This document shows, piece after piece, positions 43,176 to 51,072 of a stretch of 64,000 nucleotides of DNA; positions within the stretch are counted from its first letter, which is position 1, and each line of letters starts with the position of its first letter. Source of the stretch: Lentzea flava (GTDB lineage Bacteria > Actinomycetota > Actinomycetes > Mycobacteriales > Pseudonocardiaceae); the NCBI RefSeq assembly GCF_014648475.1, contig NZ_BMRE01000038.1, forward strand, positions 1 through 64,000, written 5' to 3'. A model generated the notes under the pieces. The model had not been told where the DNA came from, searched no databases, and worked only from the letters and a program-made list of their open reading frames with translations. The position numbers and the translations under genes were made by a program.

Positions 43176-44828
43176 ATGGCATCCGTGCACGACATCAGCA
43201 ACAAGTACGTCAGCGACTACGTGGCACTCGACCCCATCGCAGCCACCAACCTCGGCTTCGCGGGATCCGACGACCAGCTGACGGACTTCTCGCCGGAAGG
43301 GCACGCGGCACGCGACGAACTCGCCGTCCGCGCCCTGGCCGACATCACCGCCGCCACCCCCGCGGATGCTTCCGAGGACGCCGCACGCGCCGTCTTCCTG
43401 GAACGAACGGGTCTCGAGCACGAGCTCTACGAGGCCGGCCAGACCGAGTCGTCGTTGAACGTGATCGCCAGCCCCATCCAGTCGATCCGCGACATCTTCG
43501 ACCAGATGCCGACCGACACGCCGGAACAATGGGCCACGATCGGGCGTCGTCTTTCCGCCGTGCCCGCCGCCCTGGAAGGTCTGCGCGCTTCTCTCTCGCA
43601 CGCCGCATCCCGTGGCCACGTTTCGGCGCTGCGCCAGGTGACCAAGGTCGCCGCACAGTGCGATGTCTGGGCTTCGACGTTCTTCACCTCGTTCGTCGCC
43701 TCGTCCAATGCCGAGGGCGCGCTGCGGTCGTCGCTGGACGCCGGTGCCGCCGCCGCTTCGGCCGCGTACGCCGAGTTCGCCTCCTTCCTGCGCACGACGC
43801 TGGCCCCGCAGGCACCCGAGAAGGACGCCGTCGGCGAGGAGCGCTACCGCCTCGGTTCGCGTTACTTCACCGGCTCGCGGCTCGACCTGGCCGAGGCCTA
43901 CGCGTGGGGCTGGGAGGAGTTCCTCGGCATCGAGGCCGAGATGAAGGAGGTCGCGGCACGGTTGAAGCCGGGCGCCACCCTGGCGGAGACGGCCGCCTAC
44001 CTCGACGAGCACCCGCGCTACCAGGTCCACGGCCAGGACGGCCTGCAGGCGTGGATGCAGGAACTGTCCGACAAGGCCCTGCTCGACCTGCGCGACGTGC
44101 ACTTCGACCTGCCGGACGCGCTGATGAACCTCGAGTGCAGGATCGCGCCGCCCGGCGGTGGCGTCGGCGCGTACTACACGCCGCCGACCGCCGACTTCTC
44201 GCGCCCCGGCCGCATGTGGTGGTCGATCGCCGAGGGCAAGACGGTGTTCCCGACCTGGCGCGAGACCTCGACCGTGTACCACGAGGGCGTGCCGGGCCAT
44301 CACCTCCAGTGCGCGACGGCGGTGTACCAGTCGAAGACGCTCAACGACTTCCAGCGCCTGATGTGCTGGGTCTCCGGCCACGGCGAGGGCTGGGCGCTCT
44401 ACTCGGAACGTCTCATGCGCGAGCTCGGCTACCTCGACGACGACGGCGACCTGCTCGGCATGCTCGACGCGCACCTGTTCCGCGCGGCCCGCGTGATCAT
44501 CGACATCGGCATGCACCTGGAACTGGAGATCCCCGCGGGCACCGGCTTCCACCCCGGCGAGCGCTGGACCCCGGAGCTGGGCCTCGAGTTCATGCTGACG
44601 AGGACGCTGCAGGAGCCTGCGGCCGCCCGCGACGAGGTCGACCGGTACCTCGGCTGGCCGGGGCAGGCGCCGGCGTACAAGCTCGGCGAGCGCCTCTGGC
44701 TCGCCGCCCGCGAGGACGCTCGGGCCCGCAAGGGCGCCGACTTCGATCTCAAGCGCTTCCACAAGGACGCCCTGGAGATGGGCTCGATGGGCCTCGACAC
44801 CTTGCGTGAACGGTTGGCAGCGCTCTGA
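43176..44828 (+). CDS. DUF885 putative metallopeptidase
   Basis: 550 residues, no signal peptide. The family's zinc motif HEGVPGHHLQ lies near residue 368, preceded by ARETSTVYHEG-like sequence and followed by SGHGEGWALYSERLMRELGY, which provides the extra Glu/His expected for a gluzincin-like peptidase. The rest is helical. Substrate is unknown; DUF885 members are often annotated as collagenase-like or oligopeptidases. Leaderless ATG. It starts an insertion between lppM and the GNAT gene and ends in front of a perfect palindrome. Confidence 0.88.
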   Translation: MASVHDISNKYVSDYVALDPIAATNLGFAGSDDQLTDFSPEGHAARDELAVRALADITAATPADASEDAARAVFLERTGLEHELYEAGQTESSLNVIASPIQSIRDIFDQMPTDTPEQWATIGRRLSAVPAALEGLRASLSHAASRGHVSALRQVTKVAAQCDVWASTFFTSFVASSNAEGALRSSLDAGAAAASAAYAEFASFLRTTLAPQAPEKDAVGEERYRLGSRYFTGSRLDLAEAYAWGWEEFLGIEAEMKEVAARLKPGATLAETAAYLDEHPRYQVHGQDGLQAWMQELSDKALLDLRDVHFDLPDALMNLECRIAPPGGGVGAYYTPPTADFSRPGRMWWSIAEGKTVFPTWRETSTVYHEGVPGHHLQCATAVYQSKTLNDFQRLMCWVSGHGEGWALYSERLMRELGYLDDDGDLLGMLDAHLFRAARVIIDIGMHLELEIPAGTGFHPGERWTPELGLEFMLTRTLQEPAAARDEVDRYLGWPGQAPAYKLGERLWLAAREDARARKGADFDLKRFHKDALEMGSMGLDTLRERLAAL

Positions 44829-44850
44829 CCGACCTGGCCGTCGCAGCCCT

Positions 44851-44927
44851 CTGACCTGCGTCAACGCACCCTTATGCAAAATACGTTTGCGGACGTCCGC
44901 AAACGTATTTTGCATAACTGATATATC
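44851..44927. repeat. Palindromic repeat element, type B (copy 2)
   Basis: CTGACCTGCG (from 44851), then a perfect palindrome: arm 44872-44892 starting TTATGCAAAATACG, central ACGT, arm 44897-44917, then CTGATATATCGG (GATATATC 44920-44927). Compared with the copy at 32209-32324 it is inverted, and the G:C pair of the stem (AAAAGACG/CGTCTTTT) is replaced by T:A (AAAATACG/CGTATTTT). Lies between two convergent stops. Confidence 0.92.
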
Positions 44928-44959
44928 GGATATTGGTGGGCGGGTGCTGGGCGTCGTTG

Positions 44960-45355
44960 TCAGGGGTGACGGAGGCGGAACATCGAGATGTCGAAACCGG
45001 TGCTGGTGAGGCTGCTGTCGAACGGTTCGCCGTCCGGTCCGGTGTAGGTCAGCCTGCACACGTCGTCGTTGGACAGGAAGGCGCCTTCGATCTCGTAGCC
45101 GTCGCCACCGTTCTTGATGCGCTGCGACAGCTGGTTGGCCAGGTACTGCGCAAGGCTGTACCCCTTGCCGGTGCCTCCCACCTCGACCTTGAGCTCCTTG
45201 GCGATCTCCGGGTGCGCCTGATCGACCTTGATCGCGAGCTGGTACGCGGTCATGTAGGGGCGGCCGAAGTGGTGGCCCGACTCGTTGACGATCGTCACGG
45301 TCCCGAGCGCTGCCCGGACCTTCTCCTGGACCGACAGCTTCTCCCAGATGCTCAC
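44960..45355 (-). CDS. Hypothetical protein, 131 residues
   Basis: GTG start with AGGAGG 9 nt upstream and normal codon use. The protein is soluble and mixed alpha/beta: SIWEKLSVQEKVRAALGTVTIVNESGHHFGRPYMTAYQLAIKV near the start suggests a small helical DNA- or ligand-binding domain, and IEGAFLSNDDVCRLTYTGPDGEPFD is strand-rich. I recognise no family. It is 63 bp downstream of the VOC gene on the same strand and may be cotranscribed with it. Confidence 0.68.
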   Translation of the reverse strand: MSIWEKLSVQEKVRAALGTVTIVNESGHHFGRPYMTAYQLAIKVDQAHPEIAKELKVEVGGTGKGYSLAQYLANQLSQRIKNGGDGYEIEGAFLSNDDVCRLTYTGPDGEPFDSSLTSTGFDISMFRLRHP

Positions 45356-45418
45356 GTGGCACGTCCTCCTGCGGCAGCGGATCGGATGGACGGCCTGTCG
45401 CGGGCTCGCCGGCAGTCG

Positions 45419-45913
45419 TTACGACGGATCGCGCCACCGGACGCGGACGCGGTTCGTGATCGGCTCCGAGTCGTTGGTCCGCACGAACTCCAGCCACGGT
45501 CCCGGCTCCGGGCGCACCGAGGCCCAGCCGTCGCCGCTGCGCACCACCGGATGCCCGGTCGCCTGAGCCGACGCCAGCGGATCCGGGGAGTCGACGACGA
45601 CGGCCGCGATCGCTCCGGTGTACTCGGGCCGCGGCTCCAGGACGCAGAACTCGTTGCCCTGCGGATCTCGCAACACGACCCACGGCACATCGCGCTGGCC
45701 GATGTCGGCGTGCTCGGCGCCGAGTTTCAGGGCCCGCGCCACGATGTCCGCCTGGTGCTCGGGCGACGACGAGGCGAGATCGAGGTGCACCCGGTTCTTC
45801 TCGATCTTCGGGGCGTCGCTCCACACGAACGTCAGCTCGATCTCGTCACCGGCGAACTCGGACCAGAACGCGGCCAGTGCGGGAGGATCGGCTGCGTCGA
45901 ACGTGATTTCCAC
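45419..45913 (-). CDS. VOC/glyoxalase-like protein
   Basis: 164 residues. The N-terminal half is a VOC module: VEITFDAADPPALAAFWSEFAG, NRVHLDLASSSPEHQADIVARALKLGAEH, VVLRDPQGNEFCVLEP (the glyoxalase-like 'DPxGNEF' ending). The second half adds a partial repeat ending LEFVRTNDSEPITNRVRVRW. No obvious metal His triad, so ligand binding without catalysis is possible. GTG start 7 nt after TACCCT; this -10 box overlaps that of the divergent phosphatase gene. Confidence 0.82.
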   Translation of the reverse strand: MEITFDAADPPALAAFWSEFAGDEIELTFVWSDAPKIEKNRVHLDLASSSPEHQADIVARALKLGAEHADIGQRDVPWVVLRDPQGNEFCVLEPRPEYTGAIAAVVVDSPDPLASAQATGHPVVRSGDGWASVRPEPGPWLEFVRTNDSEPITNRVRVRWRDPS

Positions 45914-45920
45914 CCGTGCG

Positions 45921-45930
45921 AGGGTACTGT
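45921..45930. promoter_or_regulatory. Overlapping divergent -10 boxes (VOC gene and PhoD-like gene)
   Basis: On the minus strand TACCCT (45926-45921) is 7 nt from the GTG at 45913. On the plus strand TACTGT (45925-45930) is 7 nt from the GTG at 45938. The boxes share the TA at 45925-45926, so polymerase can occupy only one direction at a time. Confidence 0.65.
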
Positions 45931-45937
45931 CTCGCGC

Positions 45938-47503
45938 GTGGCGAAGCTGGTGCTCGGACCGCTCCTCAGGCATGTGAACGAGACGTCCGCGACCGTGTGG
46001 GTCGAGACGGACGCCTCCTGCGAGGTCACGATCGCGGGGCACACCGCGCGCACGTTCCAGGTCGGTGAGCAGCACTTCGCCCTGGTCAGACTGGAGAACC
46101 TGGGGCCGCGCACGGAGTACGACGTCCGGCTGAACCACGAGGCCGTCTGGCCGGAACCCGGCAGCGGGTTCCCGAAACCGGTCATCCGCACCGGCGAGGT
46201 CCGCCGGATCGCCTTCGGGTCGTGCCGCGCCGCGCCGGGCCAGCCGGTCGGGCCCGACGCCCTCGACGCGTTCGCGCAACGGCTCATGAGCGTTCCCGAG
46301 CAGGAGTGGCCACAGGCGCTGATCCTGTTGGGAGACCAGGTCTACGCCGACGAACCCACCGAGGCCACCAAGCAGTGGCTGCGCGACCACCGTCACGGCA
46401 CGCGGGAACCCGATGGCGAGGTCGTGCACTTCGCCGAGTACGCCCATCTCTACCACGAGACCTGGGGCGATCCGGAGATTCGCTGGCTGCTGTCGGTCGT
46501 TCCGACGTCGATGATCTTCGACGACCACGACGTGCGCGACGACTGGAACACGTCGGCCGTGTGGCGCAAGGAGATGGAAGGCAAACCGTGGTGGCGCGAC
46601 AGGATCCGCGGCGCCATCTCCTCGTACTGGGTGTACCAGCACCTCGGCAACCTCGGCCCGGACGAGCTCGCCAGGGATCCCTTGTACGCCAAGGTGAAGG
46701 CCCAGGACACGGACGTGCTGCCGCTGCTGGAGGAGTTCGCGGAGGAAGCGGACAAGGAAACCTCAGGCCGCAAGGCCACGTGGTGGAGCTACCGCCGCGA
46801 CTTCGGCCGCACCAGGCTGCTCATGATCGACACGCGCTGCGGCCGCATCCTCGGCAACGGCATGCGGAAGATGGTCAGCGACGAGGAGTTCGAGTGGCTC
46901 GAGCGCAACGCCGAAGGTGACTACGACCACCTGCTGATCGGCACGTCGCTGCCCTGGCTGATGCCGCACTCGCTCAGCCACTTCCAGTCCCTCAACGAGA
47001 TCGGCGCGCGCAAGAAGGGCTGGCAGGGCCGGGCCGCCGAGAAGATCAGGCAGGCGGCCGACCTCGAGCACTGGCCGGCGTTCCGCGAGTCGTTCGACCG
47101 GCTCACCCGCATGATCGAGAAGGCCGCGAACAACGGCGCCGCAACGGTTTCCGTCCTCTCCGGCGACGTCCACCACAGCTACGTCGCCGAGGCAGAGTTC
47201 CCCACGCCCACCAAGGCGACCGTCACGCAGCTCGTCTGCTCGCCCGTGCACAACGAGCCGCCGAGCGTGTTCCTGCCGATCTTCCGGCTGTCGTGGTCCC
47301 GCATCGCCGCGTGGGTGTTCCGCGGGCTCGCGACCCTCGCCGGCGTGCCGAAGGACCTGGTGCACTGGCGCAAGACCAGCGGACCGCACTTCGGGAACTC
47401 CGTGGCACTGCTGGAGTTCGACGGCCGCCGCGCCCGCTACCGGCTGTTGTCGGCAACGGGCGCAGAGACGGCGTCGGTGCTACTTGGTCGCGAGCCGCAG
47501 TAG
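45938..47503 (+). CDS. PhoD-like phosphodiesterase/alkaline phosphatase
   Basis: 521 residues, no signal peptide. An N-terminal immunoglobulin-like module (LVLGPLLRHVNETSATVWVETDASCEVTIAG) precedes a PhoD metallophosphatase domain: IAFGSCRAA, LILLGDQVYADE, MIFDDHDVRDDWN, LIGTSLPWLMP, VSVLSGDVHHSY. The lack of an export signal separates it from secreted PhoD and suggests an intracellular or unknown substrate. GTG start set by the divergent -10 box. Its last 24 nt overlap the convergent transferase gene. Confidence 0.86.
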   Translation: MAKLVLGPLLRHVNETSATVWVETDASCEVTIAGHTARTFQVGEQHFALVRLENLGPRTEYDVRLNHEAVWPEPGSGFPKPVIRTGEVRRIAFGSCRAAPGQPVGPDALDAFAQRLMSVPEQEWPQALILLGDQVYADEPTEATKQWLRDHRHGTREPDGEVVHFAEYAHLYHETWGDPEIRWLLSVVPTSMIFDDHDVRDDWNTSAVWRKEMEGKPWWRDRIRGAISSYWVYQHLGNLGPDELARDPLYAKVKAQDTDVLPLLEEFAEEADKETSGRKATWWSYRRDFGRTRLLMIDTRCGRILGNGMRKMVSDEEFEWLERNAEGDYDHLLIGTSLPWLMPHSLSHFQSLNEIGARKKGWQGRAAEKIRQAADLEHWPAFRESFDRLTRMIEKAANNGAATVSVLSGDVHHSYVAEAEFPTPTKATVTQLVCSPVHNEPPSVFLPIFRLSWSRIAAWVFRGLATLAGVPKDLVHWRKTSGPHFGNSVALLEFDGRRARYRLLSATGAETASVLLGREPQ

Positions 47504-48226
47504 CGCCCACAGCTGTGCGATCGCGTCGTGGTCGCCGATCACCTCGACCATCCGGTCCGGCAGTCGTCCCCACAGCCAGCGGTACATCGTCATCGGGGGC
47601 GCCGACACCTGTGCGTCGGCGAGGTGGGCGTCCTCCGGGTCGACGACGCGCCACGCCGACGCGCCGTGCGGACCGCACCGCGTGAGCCACACGTCGTCGC
47701 CCACGCGCACGGCGACCAGCGCGTCCCGCGACCCCCGCACCCCGAGCACGTCCAGCTTGTGCCCCAACCACAACGTGAGCACCTCGTCGACACCGTCGAT
47801 CGCCACCTCGTCGGTGACGGCACCGACCTGCATCCCCGCGGCGCCCTGGACGTCCATGCGGTGCAACGTGGTCTCGTGCGCGAGCCGCCGCCGCCAGAAC
47901 CCGTAGTTCTGCTGCACCGGCCACCAAGTCGCGCACGGCTCGGTCTCCTCGTGCGCGCCCAGTTCCTCCAGCACGGCTTCCGCACCCGAACGCATGAAGT
48001 CCAACGGGTCCTCGCCGTCCGCGGGAAACTCCTGCCATTCCCCGGTTTCGGGCTTGCGGCCGAGCCTGATCCACTCCAGCGCGATGCGGTAACCGCTGCC
48101 GACGTGCCGCACGGTCTCGCCGAGATTGAGTCCTGGACACGCGGGCACACCCTTGTGCGGTGGCTGGCCGATCGCGGACATGGCGAGCAGTTCGGCCTCA
48201 CGACGCAACACTTCGAGAGAGTTCAC
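47480..48226 (-). CDS. Maleylpyruvate isomerase/mycothiol-dependent DinB-type protein
   Basis: 248 residues. DinB-like four-helix part with the metal-His region CPGLNLGETVRHVGSGYRIALEW and RRLAHETTLHRMDVQGAAG, followed by a C-terminal MDMPI domain (AVRVGDDVWLTR... MYRWLWGRLPDRMVEVIGD). Actinobacterial members use mycothiol as cofactor in isomerase or S-transferase detoxification. Its GTG overlaps the stop of the HEPN gene (TCAC, GTGA on the minus strand), so both share the SOS-type promoter upstream. Confidence 0.85.
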   Translation of the reverse strand: MNSLEVLRREAELLAMSAIGQPPHKGVPACPGLNLGETVRHVGSGYRIALEWIRLGRKPETGEWQEFPADGEDPLDFMRSGAEAVLEELGAHEETEPCATWWPVQQNYGFWRRRLAHETTLHRMDVQGAAGMQVGAVTDEVAIDGVDEVLTLWLGHKLDVLGVRGSRDALVAVRVGDDVWLTRCGPHGASAWRVVDPEDAHLADAQVSAPPMTMYRWLWGRLPDRMVEVIGDHDAIAQLWALLRLATK

Positions 48227-48627
48227 CGACTCGCCTCGTTCATGACGCGGTCGACGAGAGACACGAACTGATCTGTCTGACGCACCAGGTCGTCGGCCGT
48301 GCGCGCGGTGACGTGCCGTGTGATGCCCGCGAGCACCGCGGCACGCGTCGACGACCACGACGCGAAGAAAGCGGCCCACTCCTGCATTTCCGGCGCGATC
48401 GCGGCGAGCAGCACCCACGCGCTGGTCGGCTTCGAACGTCCGCGATGGGGCCGTCCCCGCAACGCGAGCACCGCGGCGGCGGCACGCAACGCGGCGAGGT
48501 AGGCGGTGGCGAACCGCTCCGGTGGCTCCGGCGTGCGCTCCGACTCGGCGAGCGAGTCGCGGGCCTGCTGCAGCAGCGCCAGCGCGGATGCGGGCGGCAG
48601 GGGGAGGGGGAAGTCGATGGCAGTCAT
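48223..48627 (-). CDS. SAV_6107-family HEPN domain protein
   Basis: 134 residues, all helical. LPPASALALLQQARDSLAESE, RFATAYLAALRAAAAVLALRGRP and WAAFFASWSSTRAAVLAGITRHVTARTADDLVRQTDQFVSLVDRVMNEA match the SAV_6107-like HEPN family of actinobacteria. HEPN proteins are often RNases in toxin or defence systems, but a catalytic Rx4-6H motif is not clear here. GAGGAGG lies 5 nt before the ATG. The promoter carries a perfect LexA box, and a 15-bp hairpin lies in the leader, so damage-inducible expression is predicted. Confidence 0.82.
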   Translation of the reverse strand: MTAIDFPLPLPPASALALLQQARDSLAESERTPEPPERFATAYLAALRAAAAVLALRGRPHRGRSKPTSAWVLLAAIAPEMQEWAAFFASWSSTRAAVLAGITRHVTARTADDLVRQTDQFVSLVDRVMNEASR

Positions 48628-48684
48628 CTCGGCCTCCTCGTGGCGTCGGTGAACGACGTCTCCGCCGAGGGGAAGCCGGCGGCT

Positions 48685-48721
48685 CTCGGAGGTGGGGTGC
48701 TTCCCCCACCCCACCTCCGAG
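48685..48721 (-). other. Perfect hairpin in 5' leader of HEPN gene
   Basis: CTCGGAGGTGGGGTG (48685-48699) pairs with CACCCCACCTCCGAG (48707-48721), 15 bp with a 7-nt loop. It lies between the LexA box/promoter and the ribosome-binding site, 58 nt upstream of the ATG. It could attenuate transcription or shape translation. Confidence 0.75.
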
Positions 48722-48733
48722 GCATGGTGAGAC

Positions 48734-48749
48734 TCGAACACATGTTCGA
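48734..48749. promoter_or_regulatory. LexA (SOS) box of HEPN-transferase operon
   Basis: TCGAACACATGTTCGA, a perfect palindrome matching the actinobacterial LexA consensus TCGAAC-N4-GTTCGA. It sits just downstream of the minus-strand -10 TACGCT (48765-48760), which has TTGAGG 18 nt upstream, so bound LexA would cover the transcription start. Confidence 0.88.
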
Positions 48750-48830
48750 GTCGCTCCCAGCGTAGCTCCCGGCCGATGGATTCCTCAACCCGGCCCACCA
48801 CGTGGTGGCCAGTCGTGGTCTGATGGTTAC

Positions 48831-49319
48831 GTGAGTGCGCTCGAACACCCCGGAATCCGCAAGGTCGCGGAAGCCCTGCCACCCGCCACCGCCGAACGCA
48901 TCGTCGTGCTGCCGGACGCCGTGCGGACCGCGGCGGCCGCTGCCGAGGCGGTGGGCGTGCAGGTGGGCGCGATCGCGAACAGCCTGCTCTTCGCCGCTGT
49001 GCGCGACGGCGTGGCGGCCCCGCTGCTGGTGCTGACCTCGGGTGCGCACCGGGCGGACACGGCGCTGGTCGCCCAGCTCGTCGGCGCGGACGCGGTGAAG
49101 CGCGCCGACCCGGAATTCGTGCGCGAGCACACGGGCCAGGTGATCGGCGGAGTGTCGCCGGTCGGGCACCCCGCGCCGATCGAGACGGTGGTGGACGAGG
49201 CGTTGTCCGGCTACGAGGAGATCTGGGCGGCCGCGGGCCATCCGCACGCCGTGTACCCCACGACCTTCGCCGATCTGGTGGCGCTGACGGGCGGGCGCGT
49301 GGCGGTGGTGTCGTCATGA
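48831..49319 (+). CDS. YbaK/EbsC-type aminoacyl-tRNA deacylase
   Basis: 162 residues. This trans-editing fold hydrolyses mischarged Cys- or Ala-tRNA(Pro). Conserved: VGAIANSLLF (the VKTL-like Lys position is altered to IANSL), LVLTSGAHRADTALVAQLVGA, GQVIGGVSPVGHPAPI with the GxxSP(F/V)G substrate motif. The missing Lys suggests a non-canonical substrate class seen in other actinobacteria. GTG start; the gene is divergent from the SOS-regulated HEPN operon and overlaps the GNAT gene by 4 nt (ATGA). Confidence 0.85.
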   Translation: MSALEHPGIRKVAEALPPATAERIVVLPDAVRTAAAAAEAVGVQVGAIANSLLFAAVRDGVAAPLLVLTSGAHRADTALVAQLVGADAVKRADPEFVREHTGQVIGGVSPVGHPAPIETVVDEALSGYEEIWAAAGHPHAVYPTTFADLVALTGGRVAVVSS

Positions 49320-49876
49320 CGGCGTCGCCGCGGCTGGAGCGCATCGTCGAGATGACCGCTTCCGAGCTGAACGTCCGGCTGGGCGAAGCGCTCGCGCTGT
49401 ACGTGACCGCGATGAACTACCCGCCCGGCACCGTCGAGCAGCGCGCTCCGATGTGGCTCGCGCACATGATGCGCGAGGACTGGCGCTGCGTCGTGGCGCT
49501 GGGGGAGCAGGACGAGCTCGTCGGCATCGGCTACGGCTACCGCGGCGCCGCCGGGCAGTGGTGGCACGAACAGGTGCGGCGCGGGCTGATGGCCGTCTCG
49601 TCGCCTGCCGTCGTCGAGCACTGGCTCACCGACTACTTCGAGCTGACCGAGCTGCACGTGCTGCCGCGCGCGCAGGGCCGCGGCCTGGGTGAAGACCTGT
49701 TGCGGCGCCTCCTGGAGGGCGTGTCGTCGTCCCGCGTGCTGCTGTCCACGCCCGAAGGCCCGAGCAAGGCGTGGAAGCTCTACCGGCGCGTCGGATTCGT
49801 GGACGTGCTGCGGCACTACCAGTTCACCGGCGACCCGCGACCGTTCGCGGTGCTCGGCCGGGCGCTGCCCCTCTAG
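49316..49876 (+). CDS. GNAT acetyltransferase, Rv2170-like
   Basis: 186 residues. The acetyl-CoA loop is LHVLPRAQGRGLGEDLLRRLL (R/Q-x-x-G-x-G/A), followed by LLSTPEGPSKAWKLYRRVGFVDVLRHYQF. The opening EALALYVTAMNYPPGTVEQRAPMW is shared with Rv2170, reported to acetylate isocitrate dehydrogenase. It ends the syntenic block at this side. Coupled to the YbaK gene by an ATGA overlap, and its TAG stop overlaps that of the convergent deformylase. Confidence 0.88.
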   Translation: MTASPRLERIVEMTASELNVRLGEALALYVTAMNYPPGTVEQRAPMWLAHMMREDWRCVVALGEQDELVGIGYGYRGAAGQWWHEQVRRGLMAVSSPAVVEHWLTDYFELTELHVLPRAQGRGLGEDLLRRLLEGVSSSRVLLSTPEGPSKAWKLYRRVGFVDVLRHYQFTGDPRPFAVLGRALPL

Positions 49877-50385
49877 CTCGCCCAGAACCACTCCGACTCC
49901 CGTGCCGCGCGCAACGCCTTGCGCCGCAGTTCGGGAGTGAGCCGGGACAGGTACAGCTTCCCGTCGAGATGATCGGTCTCGTGCTGCAGGCATCGCGCCA
50001 GCAGGCCGGTCCCGCGCACGACCACGGGCTCGTTGCGCAGATCCACGCCGCGCACGACGGCCTCCCGCGCACGTCGCGTCGGGTACCAGAGCCCTGGCAC
50101 CGACAGGCATCCCTCGTCGTCGTCCTGGGTCTCCTCGGACAGCTCGACGATCTCCGGGTTGATCACGTATCCGAGCAGACGGCCGTTCTCGCTCGGAACG
50201 TCGTAGCTGAACGCCCGCAACCCCACGCCGATCTGCGGCGCCGCGAGTCCCGCCCGCCCGTCCGGCTTGACGGTGTCGAGCAGGTCGGCGATCAACGCTT
50301 CGAGGTTGCGGTCGAACCGCGTCACCGGGTCGGCGCGGCTCATCAGCACGGGGTCGCCGAAGTATCGGATATCGCGTACTGCCAT
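49873..50385 (-). CDS. def: Peptide deformylase
   Basis: 170 residues. Motif 1 GRAGLAAPQIG, motif 2 EGCLSVPG (metal Cys) and motif 3 QHETDHLDG (HExxH-type metal His and catalytic Glu) are intact, so the enzyme should remove N-formyl groups from nascent proteins. It is probably one of two or more deformylases, since a housekeeping copy usually lies by fmt. ATG 50385 is 7 nt after TAGGCT (50398-50393, minus strand), a leaderless arrangement. The ATATCC near codon 5 lies beside the AT-rich GntR operator. Confidence 0.93.
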   Translation of the reverse strand: MAVRDIRYFGDPVLMSRADPVTRFDRNLEALIADLLDTVKPDGRAGLAAPQIGVGLRAFSYDVPSENGRLLGYVINPEIVELSEETQDDDEGCLSVPGLWYPTRRAREAVVRGVDLRNEPVVVRGTGLLARCLQHETDHLDGKLYLSRLTPELRRKALRAARESEWFWAS

Positions 50386-50423
50386 GCCTTCCAGCCTAGG
50401 TTGCGATCACCTGGCCGCAGCCC

Positions 50424-50429
50424 TACTCT
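50424..50429 (+). promoter_or_regulatory. -10 box of leaderless GntR-family gene
   Basis: TACTCT, 7 nt, then ATG 50437. Confidence 0.6.
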
Positions 50430-50431
50430 CA

Positions 50432-50450
50432 CCAATATGCAATATATTGG
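50432..50450. promoter_or_regulatory. Operator-like inverted repeat across the GntR start codon
   Basis: CCAATAT (50432-50438), GCAAT, ATATTGG (50444-50450). The start codon (50437-50439) is inside it. A GntR/FCD repressor bound here would block its own leaderless initiation. The core resembles the CCRATATATYGG motifs at 13277 and 40578. Confidence 0.65.
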
Positions 50451-51072
50451 ATATGGGTCGCTGAAGGAGCGGGCGGCGGCTGAGATCAGGTCGGCGATCG
50501 TGCGCGGCGACCTCCAGCCGGGCACCGCCATCAAGGACGTCGAACTGGCGGAGAAGCTCGGCCTCTCCCGCACCCCGGTGCGCGAGGCGCTCGCCACGCT
50601 GGCCGACGAGGGCCTCGTCGAGACCAAGCCGCACGCGTACACCCGGGTCACCGCACTGGAAGCGGAGCCGGTGCTCGACGCTCTCGTCGTCGTGCAGTCG
50701 ATGCACTCCCTCGCCACCGGCATGATCGTGCAGTCGGGATCGATCACGGCCGAGGACATCGCCGCCATGCGCGCCGCGAACAAGGCCTTCAAGAAGGCGC
50801 TCGACGTCAACGACGCCGACGCCGCGCTGGCCGCCGACGACGAGTTCCACGCGGTGGCCGTCCACCGTTGCAACAACTTCGCGATCGCCGCGACCATCGA
50901 GCGCTACACCCCGCTGATCCGCAGGCTCGAGCACAGCCGCTTCTCCTCGCCGAACGCCCGCCACTCCGTGACCCAGCACGACCAGATCATCGAAGCGTGC
51001 GAGCAGGGCGACTACGCGCTGGCCTCCACCCTGGTCGACAAGAACTGGAACACGCTGCGGGAGGAACTGTGA
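50437..51072 (+). CDS. GntR-family (FCD/FadR-type) transcriptional regulator
   Basis: 211 residues. N-terminal winged helix [55 protein letters not shown]-terminal all-helical FCD domain with the metal/ligand residues [14 protein letters not shown] and [12 protein letters not shown]. It ends in a GTGA overlap with acdS, so it likely controls ACC deaminase, perhaps with ACC or an amino acid as ligand. An inverted repeat over its own start suggests autoregulation. The leading MQYIGYG is encoded by the operator itself. Confidence 0.9.
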   Translation: MQYIGYGSLKERAAAEIRSAIVRGDLQPGTAIKDVELAEKLGLSRTPVREALATLADEGLVETKPHAYTRVTALEAEPVLDALVVVQSMHSLATGMIVQSGSITAEDIAAMRAANKAFKKALDVNDADAALAADDEFHAVAVHRCNNFAIAATIERYTPLIRRLEHSRFSSPNARHSVTQHDQIIEACEQGDYALASTLVDKNWNTLREEL

